Of a DNA stretch of 64,000 nucleotides, positions 8,372 through 17,590 are shown piece by piece. Both the position numbers and the translations under genes were made by a program. Position 1 is the stretch's first letter, and every line of letters begins with the position of its first letter. The stretch is taken from positions 1-64,000 of the forward strand of contig CALWLD010000002.1 in assembly GCA_944381435.1 (NCBI GenBank). Direction: 5' to 3'. The notes under the pieces were generated by a model. It did not search any database, was not told the origin of the DNA, and worked only from the letters and a program-made list of their open reading frames with translations. This DNA comes from an uncultured Clostridia bacterium (GTDB lineage: Bacteria > Bacillota > Clostridia > Lachnospirales > CAG-274).

Positions 8372-10405
8372 ATGAGAGTATTACTAAATAATATAAATTT
8401 TAAAGTTTCTATAGTTTTAATAACTTTGACTACAGTTATTTGTGTAAGTAATGTTTATGCTGATAAACTAGACTATGAAATATTGGGAGAAAACAGAGAA
8501 AATAATAATTTAAATTTAGAGAAAAGTATTAATGGTTTAGAAAAAGATACAATATTTGATGATTATGCAACAGGTGTTGTTAGGAATGGGCTTATATGTA
8601 TTAAAGTAAGAAAAGAAATAGATGATAACACTAAATATTACTATGGTTATATAAATACTGATGGGAAAATGGTAATACCTGCTATTTATGAAGAAGCTAA
8701 AGATTTTGAAAATGGAATTGCACCTGTAAAATTAAATGGAAAATGGGGCATTATAGATAAATCTGGGAAAACAGTTGTTCAATTTAAGTATGATAATGTA
8801 AAAGAATTTAGTGAAGGATTATTAAATTGTTCTTTAAATGAAAAATGGGGAGCTATAGATAGTAAAGGTAAAGTAATTATTCCATTTGAATATGAAGATC
8901 TATTTCCTAAAAGCGATAATTTAATAGGATTTAAAAAAAATAAAAAATTTGGATTCATAAATACTAACAATAAGATAGTTATAGAACCTAAATATGATGG
9001 CATAATTAATTTTTCTGAAAATATTGCTGGTTATAAGCTAAATGGGAAATGGGGAATTATAAATAAAATAGGACAAAAAATTACCGAGCCTCTATATGAT
9101 AGTTTAGGAACTGTTAAAGAAAATAAAGTTCTAGTATCATTAAATAATAAGTATGGTTTTATTGATAATAAAGGAAGGGAAGTTATACCTATTGTTTATG
9201 ATTATGCAAATAATTTTAGTGATGGAATGGCTATAATTGGAAATTTACAAGAAAATAATAAGTTATTATATGGATTTATAGACAGTAAAGGAACTGAAGT
9301 TATACCTATTATTTATGATAAGGTTACTAATTTTACAGATGGTATTGCAAGTGTATATTCAATAAATAGTAGTATAAGTAATTACATAGATAAAGATGGC
9401 AATATAATTTTTAAAGGTGGAGATATAGCCAAAAAATTTTCTGAAGGATTATCTCTTACATATAATATTGAAGATAAAAGTAAATTTTCATTAATAAAAA
9501 ACCCTAATTATAAAGGGATATATGAAGTCTATCAAAATGATATTTTGATACAAAAATGCAATAATTATGATGATGCTCTTAAATATGCTAAAAAATATGC
9601 TAATTCTTCTATAAAAAAAGAAGGTTACTATGATATTATATGGGACAGTAGTCCTAAATATGAAGTTTATCAAAATGCTAACTTATTAAAAAGAGTTAAT
9701 GATTTTAGTGATGCTTTAGAATATGCTAAAAAATATGCTAATTCAAGTATATTTTTTAGAACTAATGGAACTTATGTATGGGATAGTGATTTTAAAATAT
9801 CCAATAAATATCAAATAAAAAATGTACCATATATAGGGCAATATCCAGAATTATTTCGAGGATGTGAGGTTACAAGTCTTGCAATGCTTTTAAATTACAA
9901 AGGTGTCCCTGTTGATAAAATGGAACTTGCAAAAAAAATAAAAAAAGAACCTTTTACTATTAGAGAAAATGGGAAAGTATATCGTGGCAATCCACATAAA
10001 GGTTTTGTCGGAGATATATATTCTGAAAAGAATAAAAATGGTTATGGAGTTTATAATGAACCTATATATGAATTAGCTAATGAATATCTAAAAGATAGAG
10101 TAATAAATCTTACGGGAGTAGATTTTAACGATTTATATTATTATATAAATCAAAATTGCCCTGTATGGATAATAACTAATTCAAGATATTCACCATTAAG
10201 CAGTAGTCATTTTAGTTATTTTAATACAAAAGAAGGTAAAGTTAAAATAACATATAAAGAACATTCTGTATTAATTACAGGATATGATCAAAACTATATT
10301 TATTATAATGACCCTATGCTTCCAGGATATACAAGAAAACAACCTAAAAATAATTTTATAAAAGCTTGGGAGCAAATGGGTAGTCAAGCTATAACTTGTA
10401 TTTAA
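8372..10405 (+). CDS. Secreted WG-repeat protein with C39-like cysteine peptidase domain
   Basis: The protein has 677 residues. Residues 1-30 are a signal peptide ending VYA. WG repeats cover about 85-345. Two tandem copies of an unnamed module follow (about 383-428 and 429-475), each starting YEVYQN and containing YAKKYANSS and a WDS ending. The C-terminal domain (about 480-677) matches the peptidase C39 family 2 fold: a catalytic Cys in RGCEVTSLAML (about 498), a His in EHSVLITGY (about 631) and an Asp in YYNDPM (about 646). All three triad residues are present, so cleavage or amidase-like activity outside the cell is plausible. It has no ABC transporter domains, unlike bacteriocin-processing C39 proteins. 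It is third in the WG cluster. Confidence 0.8.
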   Translation: MRVLLNNINFKVSIVLITLTTVICVSNVYADKLDYEILGENRENNNLNLEKSINGLEKDTIFDDYATGVVRNGLICIKVRKEIDDNTKYYYGYINTDGKMVIPAIYEEAKDFENGIAPVKLNGKWGIIDKSGKTVVQFKYDNVKEFSEGLLNCSLNEKWGAIDSKGKVIIPFEYEDLFPKSDNLIGFKKNKKFGFINTNNKIVIEPKYDGIINFSENIAGYKLNGKWGIINKIGQKITEPLYDSLGTVKENKVLVSLNNKYGFIDNKGREVIPIVYDYANNFSDGMAIIGNLQENNKLLYGFIDSKGTEVIPIIYDKVTNFTDGIASVYSINSSISNYIDKDGNIIFKGGDIAKKFSEGLSLTYNIEDKSKFSLIKNPNYKGIYEVYQNDILIQKCNNYDDALKYAKKYANSSIKKEGYYDIIWDSSPKYEVYQNANLLKRVNDFSDALEYAKKYANSSIFFRTNGTYVWDSDFKISNKYQIKNVPYIGQYPELFRGCEVTSLAMLLNYKGVPVDKMELAKKIKKEPFTIRENGKVYRGNPHKGFVGDIYSEKNKNGYGVYNEPIYELANEYLKDRVINLTGVDFNDLYYYINQNCPVWIITNSRYSPLSSSHFSYFNTKEGKVKITYKEHSVLITGYDQNYIYYNDPMLPGYTRKQPKNNFIKAWEQMGSQAITCI

Positions 10406-10505
10406 TTGCAATTTATACATTAAGTTAAAATTAAATGACAATCTATCATTTAATAATTTACTTAAAAATAATTTTTAATATATTTAAAGAAGGAAACTAA
10501 AGATT

Positions 10506-11093
10506 ATGAATAAAGATACAATTGGTAAACAAATAAATTCAAAAATTAGAAATGAAATAAATAAACCTAAAAAAAAGTATAATCACATTGATTATAAGAA
10601 TGCTTTAAATCTAATTGAATCATTTTATGATGAAAATAAAGAAGATTTATTAAAGAATAAGGAAATGTTATTGTCAAAGAGATTAAATATTGTGTATAGA
10701 AAATTAAATAGACCAGAGTCTCCGTTTAAAAATTTATTATATATAATAATAATACCAATTATAATATCTATTTTTTTTGAAAAATTTCTTATAGAAGCGT
10801 TATCTACAATAAATGAAAATGTAATTAAATTTCTTTATGAAAACAAAGGAAATATTTCTATAATATTAAATAGTGCTGAAATAGATATAGATGTAAAAAC
10901 GAATATTTTATGTTTGATTTGTAATTTGATAATAGCATCAATAGGTATCATCATAGGTATTATAATTTTATTTTTATTGATTTATCTATTATTTTATATT
11001 TTTCAAAAGAAAATATATTTTTATGAAGAAAAATTATTAGAAGAAGAGTTAGATATTCTAACTAAATTATTAGAAATAAATGATAATAAATAA
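10506..11093 (+). CDS. Hypothetical membrane protein with two transmembrane segments
   Basis: The protein has 195 residues. A charged N-terminal part (1-75) is followed by a hydrophobic segment at about 76-93, a polar stretch, a long hydrophobic segment at about 135-165, and a Glu-rich helical tail. An AGAAGGAAAC site stands before the ATG. It starts 100 bases after the WG/C39 gene on the same strand. I do not recognise a family. Topology suggests both ends cytoplasmic. It could be a partner or immunity-type protein for the secreted proteins, but nothing shows that. Confidence 0.6.
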   Translation: MNKDTIGKQINSKIRNEINKPKKKYNHIDYKNALNLIESFYDENKEDLLKNKEMLLSKRLNIVYRKLNRPESPFKNLLYIIIIPIIISIFFEKFLIEALSTINENVIKFLYENKGNISIILNSAEIDIDVKTNILCLICNLIIASIGIIIGIIILFLLIYLLFYIFQKKIYFYEEKLLEEELDILTKLLEINDNK

Positions 11094-11288
11094 AAAATTT
11101 ACAAAAAATAAGATATATTATTATATAAAATAAATTATATAGTAGATAATACAATAATATATTATATTAATATTAGTAAAATATATAAATTATTCAATAT
11201 TTAATTACTTTTAAATAATAAAAAATATTAAAAAATTTGGTATACAATATTTAATATAAATAATTCTAGTTTTATTATAGGTGTTTTT

Positions 11289-11480
11289 ATGAGAATATAT
11301 TATTCTAAAATAAAAAAACATTATAATATAAATATCATATGTTGTATGCTTAACAGTGCAATCAGTATATATATAACTGGTTGCATTTTTTTATACCTTA
11401 AATACTTATATATAGTATTAAAACCAAAGCCACCACCTGTTCTTTACTTAAATTTTAAACAAAATTTATTTAAAGAATAG
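11289..11480 (+). CDS. Small hypothetical membrane peptide
   Basis: This is 63 residues with one hydrophobic stretch (about 16-44) followed by KPKPPPVLYL. It has an AGGTG site 6 bases before the ATG and ends 8 bases before the sigma-like gene, which supports translation. There is no family match that I can name. The upstream 195 bases (11094-11288) are extremely AT-rich and show nothing else. Confidence 0.4.
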   Translation: MRIYYSKIKKHYNINIICCMLNSAISIYITGCIFLYLKYLYIVLKPKPPPVLYLNFKQNLFKE

Positions 11481-11488
11481 GAGAAAAA

Positions 11489-11938
11489 ATGAGAAAAACA
11501 CATTATATATTTTTAAATGGAGAAAAATTTGAGGTAAGTGAAGAAGTTTACAATACATATAATAGAAGCAGAAGATATGAAGACTATTTTATGTATGAAA
11601 AGAAAACAGGAAAAATTATTGTAGAGGGGGAAAAAGTGATATTTAAAGACAGCTTAGAAGTATCTATTCAAAAGCTAGAGCAAGAAGGAATAGAACTAAA
11701 AGATGATTTTAACTTAGAGCAAACTGTACTACTTAAACAAGATACAAGTCTATTAAAGGAGTCTTTAGCCACTTTAACAGATGAAGAATATGAAATAATA
11801 ACAGAAATATTTTTTAACAGAAAAACAGAAAGAGAGCTTGCCAAAAAGTTGAATTACTCAAATGTAAATTTACATAAAAAGAAGAAGAAAATTTTAAAAA
11901 AGTTAAAAGACAAGTTAATAAAAACAATTGAATTGTAA
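11489..11938 (+). CDS. Sigma-70 region-4-like regulator of a mobile element
   Basis: The protein has 149 residues. The N-terminal half has the RSRRYEDYFMYE motif seen in sigma-like proteins carried by clostridial integrative elements. The C-terminal half (about 90-149) is a region-4-type helix-turn-helix starting SLATLTDEEYEIITEIFF, with a basic recognition helix and Lys-rich end. There is no region 2, so it is probably a DNA-binding regulator or an accessory sigma-like factor and not a full sigma. It is preceded by AATAGGAG. It lies just before the structured non-coding region and the recombinase genes, so it is a likely controller of element transfer. Confidence 0.75.
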   Translation: MRKTHYIFLNGEKFEVSEEVYNTYNRSRRYEDYFMYEKKTGKIIVEGEKVIFKDSLEVSIQKLEQEGIELKDDFNLEQTVLLKQDTSLLKESLATLTDEEYEIITEIFFNRKTERELAKKLNYSNVNLHKKKKKILKKLKDKLIKTIEL

Positions 11939-12006
11939 AAATCCACAAAAAAAATACTAGTAAAAAAATAAATTTTGTATATTTTTTTAGTTAGCAAAAT
12001 TCCATC

Positions 12007-12041
12007 TCATTGGGTAGATAATGAGGGGATTTTATTCTCTT
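12007..12041 (+). terminator. Hairpin with T-rich tail after the sigma-like gene
   Basis: CTCATT (12007-12012) pairs with AATGAG (12021-12026) across an 8-nt loop, followed by GGGG and a T-rich run. It is a short stem, so termination is only probable. It separates the sigma-like gene from the downstream structured region. Confidence 0.35.
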
Positions 12042-12064
12042 ATGTACCTTGAAAATTGAATAAA

Positions 12065-12431
12065 CTACATAACAAATACAAAGTTAAATAAAAGAAGCAA
12101 CGCACTAGAACACGCTTGTCGGTAAATGTTTGTAGTGATAAGGTTTTAACAATTTTGATTATAGCATAATCAAAAAGGTTATAGATTGAACTAATTGCTA
12201 GGATATTTATTTAATATAATGATACTTCTACATAGTCTTAACTCATCGTATAGAGTGTAGTACGTCGTTTAGGGGGAAGCCTGAAATGGTTATGGTTGTC
12301 TATCTAATCAATAGACCGTTTGTTATGTTAGAAATTTAAGTAATAGAACAGGGGAAATAGGTTATTAAAAATATTAAATTATAAATATGGTAAAGTTTAT
12401 AACCTATTTTTCCAATTGTGCTACTTAAATT
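12065..12431 (+). ncRNA. Candidate large structured non-coding RNA of the recombinase module
   Basis: No reading frame of note covers 11939-12480, yet the sequence is less AT-biased than its surroundings and rich in long complementary segments. These are a long-range helix 12065-12076 with 12319-12331 (12 pairs, one bulge), a hairpin 12153-12162/12166-12175 (10 pairs, AGC loop), a helix 12228-12231 plus 12241-12244 with 12253-12260, a hairpin 12298-12303/12311-12316 (GTCTAT/ATAGAC), and an outer helix 12333-12342/12422-12431 that encloses the terminator at 12355-12411. The nested arrangement suggests one or two folded domains ending in a terminator. It sits between the sigma-like gene and DUF6870/recombinase genes. 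It could be a trans-acting RNA or an attenuating leader. I cannot assign it to a known RNA family. Confidence 0.55.
12355..12411 (+). terminator. Terminator-like hairpin ending the structured RNA
   Basis: AAATAGGTTAT (12355-12365) pairs over 11 bp with 12399-12409, with the T run extending to 12411. Two further G-C pairs can form outside a small bulge. The 33-nt loop is large. If it terminates, the upstream RNA is a discrete transcript; if it is regulated, it controls entry into the DUF6870-recombinase genes. Confidence 0.55.
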
Positions 12432-12480
12432 GTAATAATTTATTTACAAATGTAATAAATTAAATTTAAGGAGTGATAAA

Positions 12481-12708
12481 ATGAATAAATTTGAATATTA
12501 TAAAAATTTAAATATAGAAGAACTTGTTGATATAAGAACAGTAAAAATAAATGTAAATGATAGCAAGGAAGAAAAAATTAGAAAATATAAAGAACAAATA
12601 AAAAATCCATACTGTTATAGATATAAAGATTATAAAGTGATAATTGAATTTGATGAAAATAGCAATGAAGATTTAAATCAAAAAATTACAGAATATATAA
12701 ATTTATAA
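12481..12708 (+). CDS. DUF6870 family protein
   Basis: The protein has 75 residues with the family pattern ELVDIRTVKI at residues 15-24, then KYKEQIKNPYCYR with the conserved N-P-Y-C, and a C-terminal helix. DUF6870 proteins are small, of unknown function, and typical of clostridial integrative elements. A TAAGGAGTG site precedes the ATG. It lies between the structured RNA and a second hairpin that precedes the recombinase genes. I infer an accessory role in element control or mobilisation. Confidence 0.75.
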   Translation: MNKFEYYKNLNIEELVDIRTVKINVNDSKEEKIRKYKEQIKNPYCYRYKDYKVIIEFDENSNEDLNQKITEYINL

Positions 12709-12789
12709 AAATACTAGACTCAAGAAAAAAGTTGTGATAAAATTATAAAAAATAGAACGACTAAAAACTCTTGATGCTCTAGTATTTTT
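12707..12789 (+). terminator. Long inverted repeat between DUF6870 and the recombinases
   Basis: AAAAATACTAGA (12707-12718) pairs with TCTAGTATTTTT (12778-12789), and TCAAG (12720-12724) pairs inside with CTTGA (12770-12774). The 3' arm ends in five T. It overlaps the DUF6870 stop codon. It can act as a terminator or attenuator limiting recombinase expression. Confidence 0.55.
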
Positions 12790-12824
12790 AATTTAATAAG
12801 TTAAAAATTAGGAGTGTTTAAGAT

Positions 12825-14435
12825 ATGGAAAAATTCAAAACTTGTTTGTATCTTCGTCTATCTAAAGAAGATGAAAAGATAGGTGAAAGCGAAAGTATTA
12901 TTAATCAAAAAAATATGCTTATAGATTTTGTAAGTAATAAAGAAGATTTAGAAATTATAGAAATTATGATTGATGATGGTTATAGTGGCTCTAATTTTGA
13001 GCGTCCTGCTTTTAAGGAAATGCTAGAACTTATCAAAGGTAGAAAAATAAACTGTGTTGTTGTAAAAGATTTTTCTAGGTTTGGGCGTGATTTTACTGAA
13101 GTTGGTAGATACCTAGAAGACATCTTTCCTTTTATGGGAGTTAGATTTATTTCTGTAAATGATAACTATGACAGTTTTAAAAGTGAAAATGGAACGGAAA
13201 ATTTAATTATACCTTTTAAAAATCTTATAAACGATAGTTATTTAAGAGATATTTCTTTAAAGATAAGAAGTAGCCTTGATGCAAAAAGAAAAAAGGGGGA
13301 CTTTATAGGCAGTTTTCCAACTTATGGATATTTAAAAGACAAAAACGACAAAACCAAGCTTGTTGTTGATGAGGTTGCCAGTAAAGTTGTACAAGATATT
13401 TTTAAATATAGAATAGAAGGTTTAAGTTGTGATAGAATAGCAAAAAAATTAAATGATGAAGGTATTTTATGTCCTCTGGAATATAAAAGAGCTTTAGGAA
13501 TGAAAATAAGTACAAGTTTTAGAAAAAGAGAAAAAGCTTTGTGGGTAGCTAAATCTATTTTTAGGATATTAAAAAATCCTGTATATATAGGTACTTTAGA
13601 ACAAAAGAAGAAAACAACACCAAACCATAAGGTAAAAAAAACCGTTTATGTTCCTAAAGATGAGCGAATAATTGTTAAAAATAACCACGAACCTATTATA
13701 TCCAAAGAAGTTTTTGAATGTGTACAAAGATTAATGGAAATAGATACAAGGATAGCACCTAATCAAGATAAAGTATATTTATTTAGTGGTATTATAAAAT
13801 GTGGAGAATGTGGAGCAAATTTAGTTAGAAAAAATAACGGAACAAAAGAAAAGCCTTATATGTACTATATTTGTAATAATTTGAAAAATAAAAAAGGTTG
13901 TAAAAATTCTTTATTAAGAGTTGAAACATTAGAAGAAATAGTATTTGAGGCTGTAAAAAATCAAATAAATTTAGTTTTAGATTTAGAAGATGTAGAACAT
14001 TTACTTGATAGTACATATTATTTTAAAAGAGAATATGAGAAAATTAAAAATCAGATAGAAGAAGCAGAAAAAGAGCTTGAAAAATATGATTTTTTAAAAC
14101 TAAATTTATATGAAGATTTAAAAAATGGTATTTTAAAAGAAGATGAATATAAAAATTATTATGCATCATACAGTGAAAAATTGACAGAAACTAAAAAAAT
14201 AATTGAAAAATTTAATGATGATTTAAGTGAGTTATCAAAAGGTACAACCCCAAAACAAGTATGGACTGAATATTTTAAAAGATACAAAAATATAAAATGT
14301 CTAACAAGAGAATTAGTTGTAACTTTAATTGAAGATATAACAGTATATAAAAACAGAACTATTAAAATACACTTTAAATACCAAGATGAATACAATACTT
14401 TAAAAAAATATGCAGAAGATTTAGAGGTTGTATAA
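12825..14435 (+). CDS. Large serine recombinase 1 of 3
   Basis: The protein has 536 residues. The N-terminal resolvase domain (about 5-150) has nucleophile Ser13 in CLYLRLS and the conserved VVKDFSRFGRDFTEVGRYLE helix. A recombinase domain follows (about 165-270, starting near PTYGYLKD), then a zinc ribbon (about 325-360) with CGECG and two later cysteines, and a coiled-coil (about 385-470). Length and order match large serine integrases/transposases such as TnpX, which cut and rejoin att sites through a 5' phosphoserine. It is preceded by AGGAGTG. Its TAA is immediately followed by the ATG of the second recombinase, so the genes are translationally linked. Confidence 0.9.
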   Translation: MEKFKTCLYLRLSKEDEKIGESESIINQKNMLIDFVSNKEDLEIIEIMIDDGYSGSNFERPAFKEMLELIKGRKINCVVVKDFSRFGRDFTEVGRYLEDIFPFMGVRFISVNDNYDSFKSENGTENLIIPFKNLINDSYLRDISLKIRSSLDAKRKKGDFIGSFPTYGYLKDKNDKTKLVVDEVASKVVQDIFKYRIEGLSCDRIAKKLNDEGILCPLEYKRALGMKISTSFRKREKALWVAKSIFRILKNPVYIGTLEQKKKTTPNHKVKKTVYVPKDERIIVKNNHEPIISKEVFECVQRLMEIDTRIAPNQDKVYLFSGIIKCGECGANLVRKNNGTKEKPYMYYICNNLKNKKGCKNSLLRVETLEEIVFEAVKNQINLVLDLEDVEHLLDSTYYFKREYEKIKNQIEEAEKELEKYDFLKLNLYEDLKNGILKEDEYKNYYASYSEKLTETKKIIEKFNDDLSELSKGTTPKQVWTEYFKRYKNIKCLTRELVVTLIEDITVYKNRTIKIHFKYQDEYNTLKKYAEDLEVV

Positions 14436-16079
14436 ATGGCTAGAAAAAGTAGGAAAAAAACAAATGAAAATATAGTTACAACTAATAGAAACAAATATTC
14501 AGTAGGAATTTATACAAGGCTTTCTTCTTTAACGGAGATTAAAAAAGATGAAAGTAGCATAGAAAATCAAATTAATATAATATTAGATTATATTAAAGAC
14601 AAAGAAGAATTTAGCTTATGCGAAATATATTCAGACACAAACACTACAGGTACAAATTTTGAAAGAACTGGGTTTGAAAAGCTTTTAGAAGATATTAAAA
14701 GTGGCAAAATAAACTGTGTTATAGTAAAAGATTTATCTAGGTTTGGAAGAAATTATATAGAATGTGGTACTTATCTTGAAAAAATATTTCCGTATATAGG
14801 AGTAAGATTTATAGCTATAAATGATAACTATGATAGCAACAACCAAAATTCAAGTGAAATTTTAATGATGAATTTAAAAAATATAGTAAATGAGTTGTAT
14901 GCTAAAGATATTTCTAAAAAGATTATTAGTGCTATTAAAGAAAAACAAAAGAAAGGAGAATACATTGGGAATTTTGCACCTTATGGGTATTTAAAATCTC
15001 CTGATAACAAAAACAAACTTATTGTTAATGAAGAAACATCACATATAATACAAAAAATATTTGATTTAAGGCTAAATGGATATAGTTATAATAAAATAAC
15101 GAAAACTTTAAATGATGAAAAAATTTTGTCCCCATATGCTTATTTATACAAAAATGGAATACTAAAAAATGAAAAATACAAAAATACAAATTGGATTGAA
15201 CCGACTATAAAAAATATATTATCTAACCAAGTATATATAGGTAATATAGTTTCTAATTATGGAAAAATTAAAAACACACATAAACCTATTATAAGTGAAG
15301 ATGTGTTTTACAAAGTACAAGAAATTAATAAAAATGTACTTAAAACATATAATGAAAAACAAAAAACCAATATTAAACTGAAAAAGAAAAAAACAGAAAA
15401 TATATTTAAAGGGCTAATTAAATGTGGTTGTTGTGGCAAAAATTTAATAAGGAGGGAAAAATTTAAAAATACTAAAAATGGCGTTTCTATTTACAGGTTT
15501 TTTGAATGCTATTATTCTGATAAGAAGCAATGTGAGTTTAAAGAAAGTGTTAAAGAAGATTTTATTAAAGAGCTTGTTTTTGTGCAGATTAAAAAGCAAA
15601 TAGAAATAGGCCTTGATTTAGAAAAACTTATTAATAAAAATAATATGGCTATATATTTTACAAAAGAAAAACTTACAAATAGTTTAGAAAAAATAGAAGT
15701 AGAAATATGTAAAATACAGAATTTATATAAAAAAATATATGAAGATTATGCATTAAACATATTAGATGAAAAAGAATATTTTTTCCTTAAAAACAGTTAC
15801 AATAAAAAGGAAATTAAGCTAAAAGACGAAATGGAAAAGATAGAAAAAGATTTAACTTATATAGACAATAATCTTAATAAAGACAATAAATATTTAAAAA
15901 ACTTTTTAAAATTTAAAAATAGTAAAGTTTTAACAAAAGAACTTTTGAACATTTTAGTAAAAGAAATAGTTGTATATGATAAAACTACAATAAAAATAAC
16001 TTTCAATTATGCAGATGAGTATAACAAAATATATACTGAAATAAATGAAATTGAAAGGAGTTTGAAAAATGCAATATAA
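14436..16079 (+). CDS. Large serine recombinase 2 of 3
   Basis: The protein has 547 residues, with nucleophile Ser30 in VGIYTRLS after a basic N-terminal extension. It has the VIVKDLSRFGRNYIECGTYLEK motif region, a recombinase domain beginning near FAPYGYLK, a zinc ribbon CGCCG followed by a late Cys pair (about 330-365), and a long coiled-coil. It starts directly after the stop of recombinase 1 and overlaps recombinase 3 by 11 bases. Sequence divergence from its neighbours shows old paralogy, not recent duplication. Three-recombinase sets act together in some clostridial elements; which one is the integrase is not visible here. Confidence 0.9.
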   Translation: MARKSRKKTNENIVTTNRNKYSVGIYTRLSSLTEIKKDESSIENQINIILDYIKDKEEFSLCEIYSDTNTTGTNFERTGFEKLLEDIKSGKINCVIVKDLSRFGRNYIECGTYLEKIFPYIGVRFIAINDNYDSNNQNSSEILMMNLKNIVNELYAKDISKKIISAIKEKQKKGEYIGNFAPYGYLKSPDNKNKLIVNEETSHIIQKIFDLRLNGYSYNKITKTLNDEKILSPYAYLYKNGILKNEKYKNTNWIEPTIKNILSNQVYIGNIVSNYGKIKNTHKPIISEDVFYKVQEINKNVLKTYNEKQKTNIKLKKKKTENIFKGLIKCGCCGKNLIRREKFKNTKNGVSIYRFFECYYSDKKQCEFKESVKEDFIKELVFVQIKKQIEIGLDLEKLINKNNMAIYFTKEKLTNSLEKIEVEICKIQNLYKKIYEDYALNILDEKEYFFLKNSYNKKEIKLKDEMEKIEKDLTYIDNNLNKDNKYLKNFLKFKNSKVLTKELLNILVKEIVVYDKTTIKITFNYADEYNKIYTEINEIERSLKNAI

Positions 16080-17568
16080 TATAGGGATATATACTAGATT
16101 ATCAGTTGAAGATGAAAATAAGCAGAAAATAGAAAGTGAAAGTATTTTAAACCAAAAATCTATGATAGAAAACTTTATTGATAGTAAAGAAGATTTTTTA
16201 AATAGCAATAAGTTTTACTATGCTGATGATGGCTATGTTGGGACTAACTTTGAGCGTCCTGCCTTTAAATTATTAATAGAAGATATAAGAAATAAAAAAA
16301 TAAATTGCATAATAGTAAAAGATTTGTCCAGATTTGGTCGAGAGTACATAGAGGTAAACAACTATTTAGATAAAGTATTTCCATTTTTAAATGTAAGGTT
16401 TATATCCATAAATGATAATTATGATAGCATTAAAAATAAAAATTGTACAGTAGATTTGGATATATCTTTTAAAAATATATTATATAACTACTATTCAAAA
16501 GATTTATCTAAAAAAGTTAAAACGGGAATGATGTCTAAAGCAAAGCAGGGGTATTATATACACGCATTTGCACCTTTTGGATATAAAATAAATAAAGAAA
16601 CACAAAAACTTGAAATAGACGAAGAAACGGCTTATATTGTAAAAATGATTTTTAAATTAAAATCTGAAAACAAAAGCAACACTCAAATAGCAAAAATATT
16701 AAATGATGAAAAAATACCCAATAGAAGCTATTTTAAAGCTAAAAATAATATAAGAAATAGCTATCCTATAATTAATAAAAATAAAATATGGAAAAGTGGG
16801 GATATAGAAGCTATTTTAAAACACGATGTTTATATAGGAACGACAACAACAAAATTTAACACTTCAATATCAAAATATAAAGATAATGAAATTATAAAAA
16901 TAGAAAATACACATAAGCCTATAATAGACAAAAAATTATTTTATGAAATTAATAATGTTGAAGTTAAAAAGCGTAATACACAAGTAAAAAATATATTTGC
17001 ATATAAGTTAAAATGTGGTTTTTGTGAATATGGCTTACATAAAAAATATATTAATCAAAATAATGAAAAAGGGTATCATTGTAAGACTGGATATGAAAGC
17101 AAAAATGAAAGATGTAAAAATGTTTCTATTGTTGAAGGTAATTTAAAGCAAATAGTGTTTGAAAGCTTAAAAAAGCAAATAGCTTTAGCTTTAGAAAAAA
17201 ATGATTATGTACAAAATATATCATCTTTAAAAAGTAAAATATCAGTTTTAGAAAATAAACTTGATGAAATAAATACCCAAAACAAATATTTATATGAACA
17301 GTATGCTTATAAAAAAATAACTAGAGAAAATTATTTAAAAATGAAGATGGAAAAGACAGAGCTTATAAATGAAATAAAGCAAGAAATAGAAGAAATAAAT
17401 TTAAGTACTAAAGAGCTTAAAAATGTTGACAATGAAAATAAGCTATTTGAAAAATATATAAATTGTAGCGAGCTAACTAAAGAAATGGTAGATACTTTTG
17501 TTAAAAAAATTTATATATATGACAATAATGAAATAAAAATATTATGGAATTTTAAAAATTTTGAATAA
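16069..17568 (+). CDS. Large serine recombinase 3 of 3
   Basis: The protein has 499 residues, with nucleophile Ser12 in IGIYTRLS. The resolvase core has IIVKDLSRFGREYIEVNNYLDK. A recombinase domain starts near FAPFGYKI, a variant zinc ribbon has CGFCEYGLHKKY with a later HC and C, and a coiled-coil follows (about 380-460). The ribosome binding site GAAAGGAG lies within recombinase 2. It is the shortest of the three. Its last codons and the flanking bases are repeated in decayed form at 18943-19001 next to the interrupted S8 gene, which marks this as the right end of an integrated element. Confidence 0.9.
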   Translation: MQYNIGIYTRLSVEDENKQKIESESILNQKSMIENFIDSKEDFLNSNKFYYADDGYVGTNFERPAFKLLIEDIRNKKINCIIVKDLSRFGREYIEVNNYLDKVFPFLNVRFISINDNYDSIKNKNCTVDLDISFKNILYNYYSKDLSKKVKTGMMSKAKQGYYIHAFAPFGYKINKETQKLEIDEETAYIVKMIFKLKSENKSNTQIAKILNDEKIPNRSYFKAKNNIRNSYPIINKNKIWKSGDIEAILKHDVYIGTTTTKFNTSISKYKDNEIIKIENTHKPIIDKKLFYEINNVEVKKRNTQVKNIFAYKLKCGFCEYGLHKKYINQNNEKGYHCKTGYESKNERCKNVSIVEGNLKQIVFESLKKQIALALEKNDYVQNISSLKSKISVLENKLDEINTQNKYLYEQYAYKKITRENYLKMKMEKTELINEIKQEIEEINLSTKELKNVDNENKLFEKYINCSELTKEMVDTFVKKIYIYDNNEIKILWNFKNFE

Positions 17569-17590
17569 TTTTTTTAGTTTTACATTGATA
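17531..17590 (+). repeat. Right-end repeat, copy A (recombinase tail plus flank)
   Basis: The last codons of recombinase 3 and about 20 following bases match 18943-19001 with two substitutions and one indel over the first 45 or so bases, including the T7 tract. After that the flanks differ, sharing only a TTGA. This is best read as the right terminus of an integrated element. Confidence 0.7.

Noticed and set aside
11939..12480. Group II intron or CRISPR-like array
   Set aside because: No GUGYG-type intron start, no reverse transcriptase gene and no regularly spaced repeats are present.
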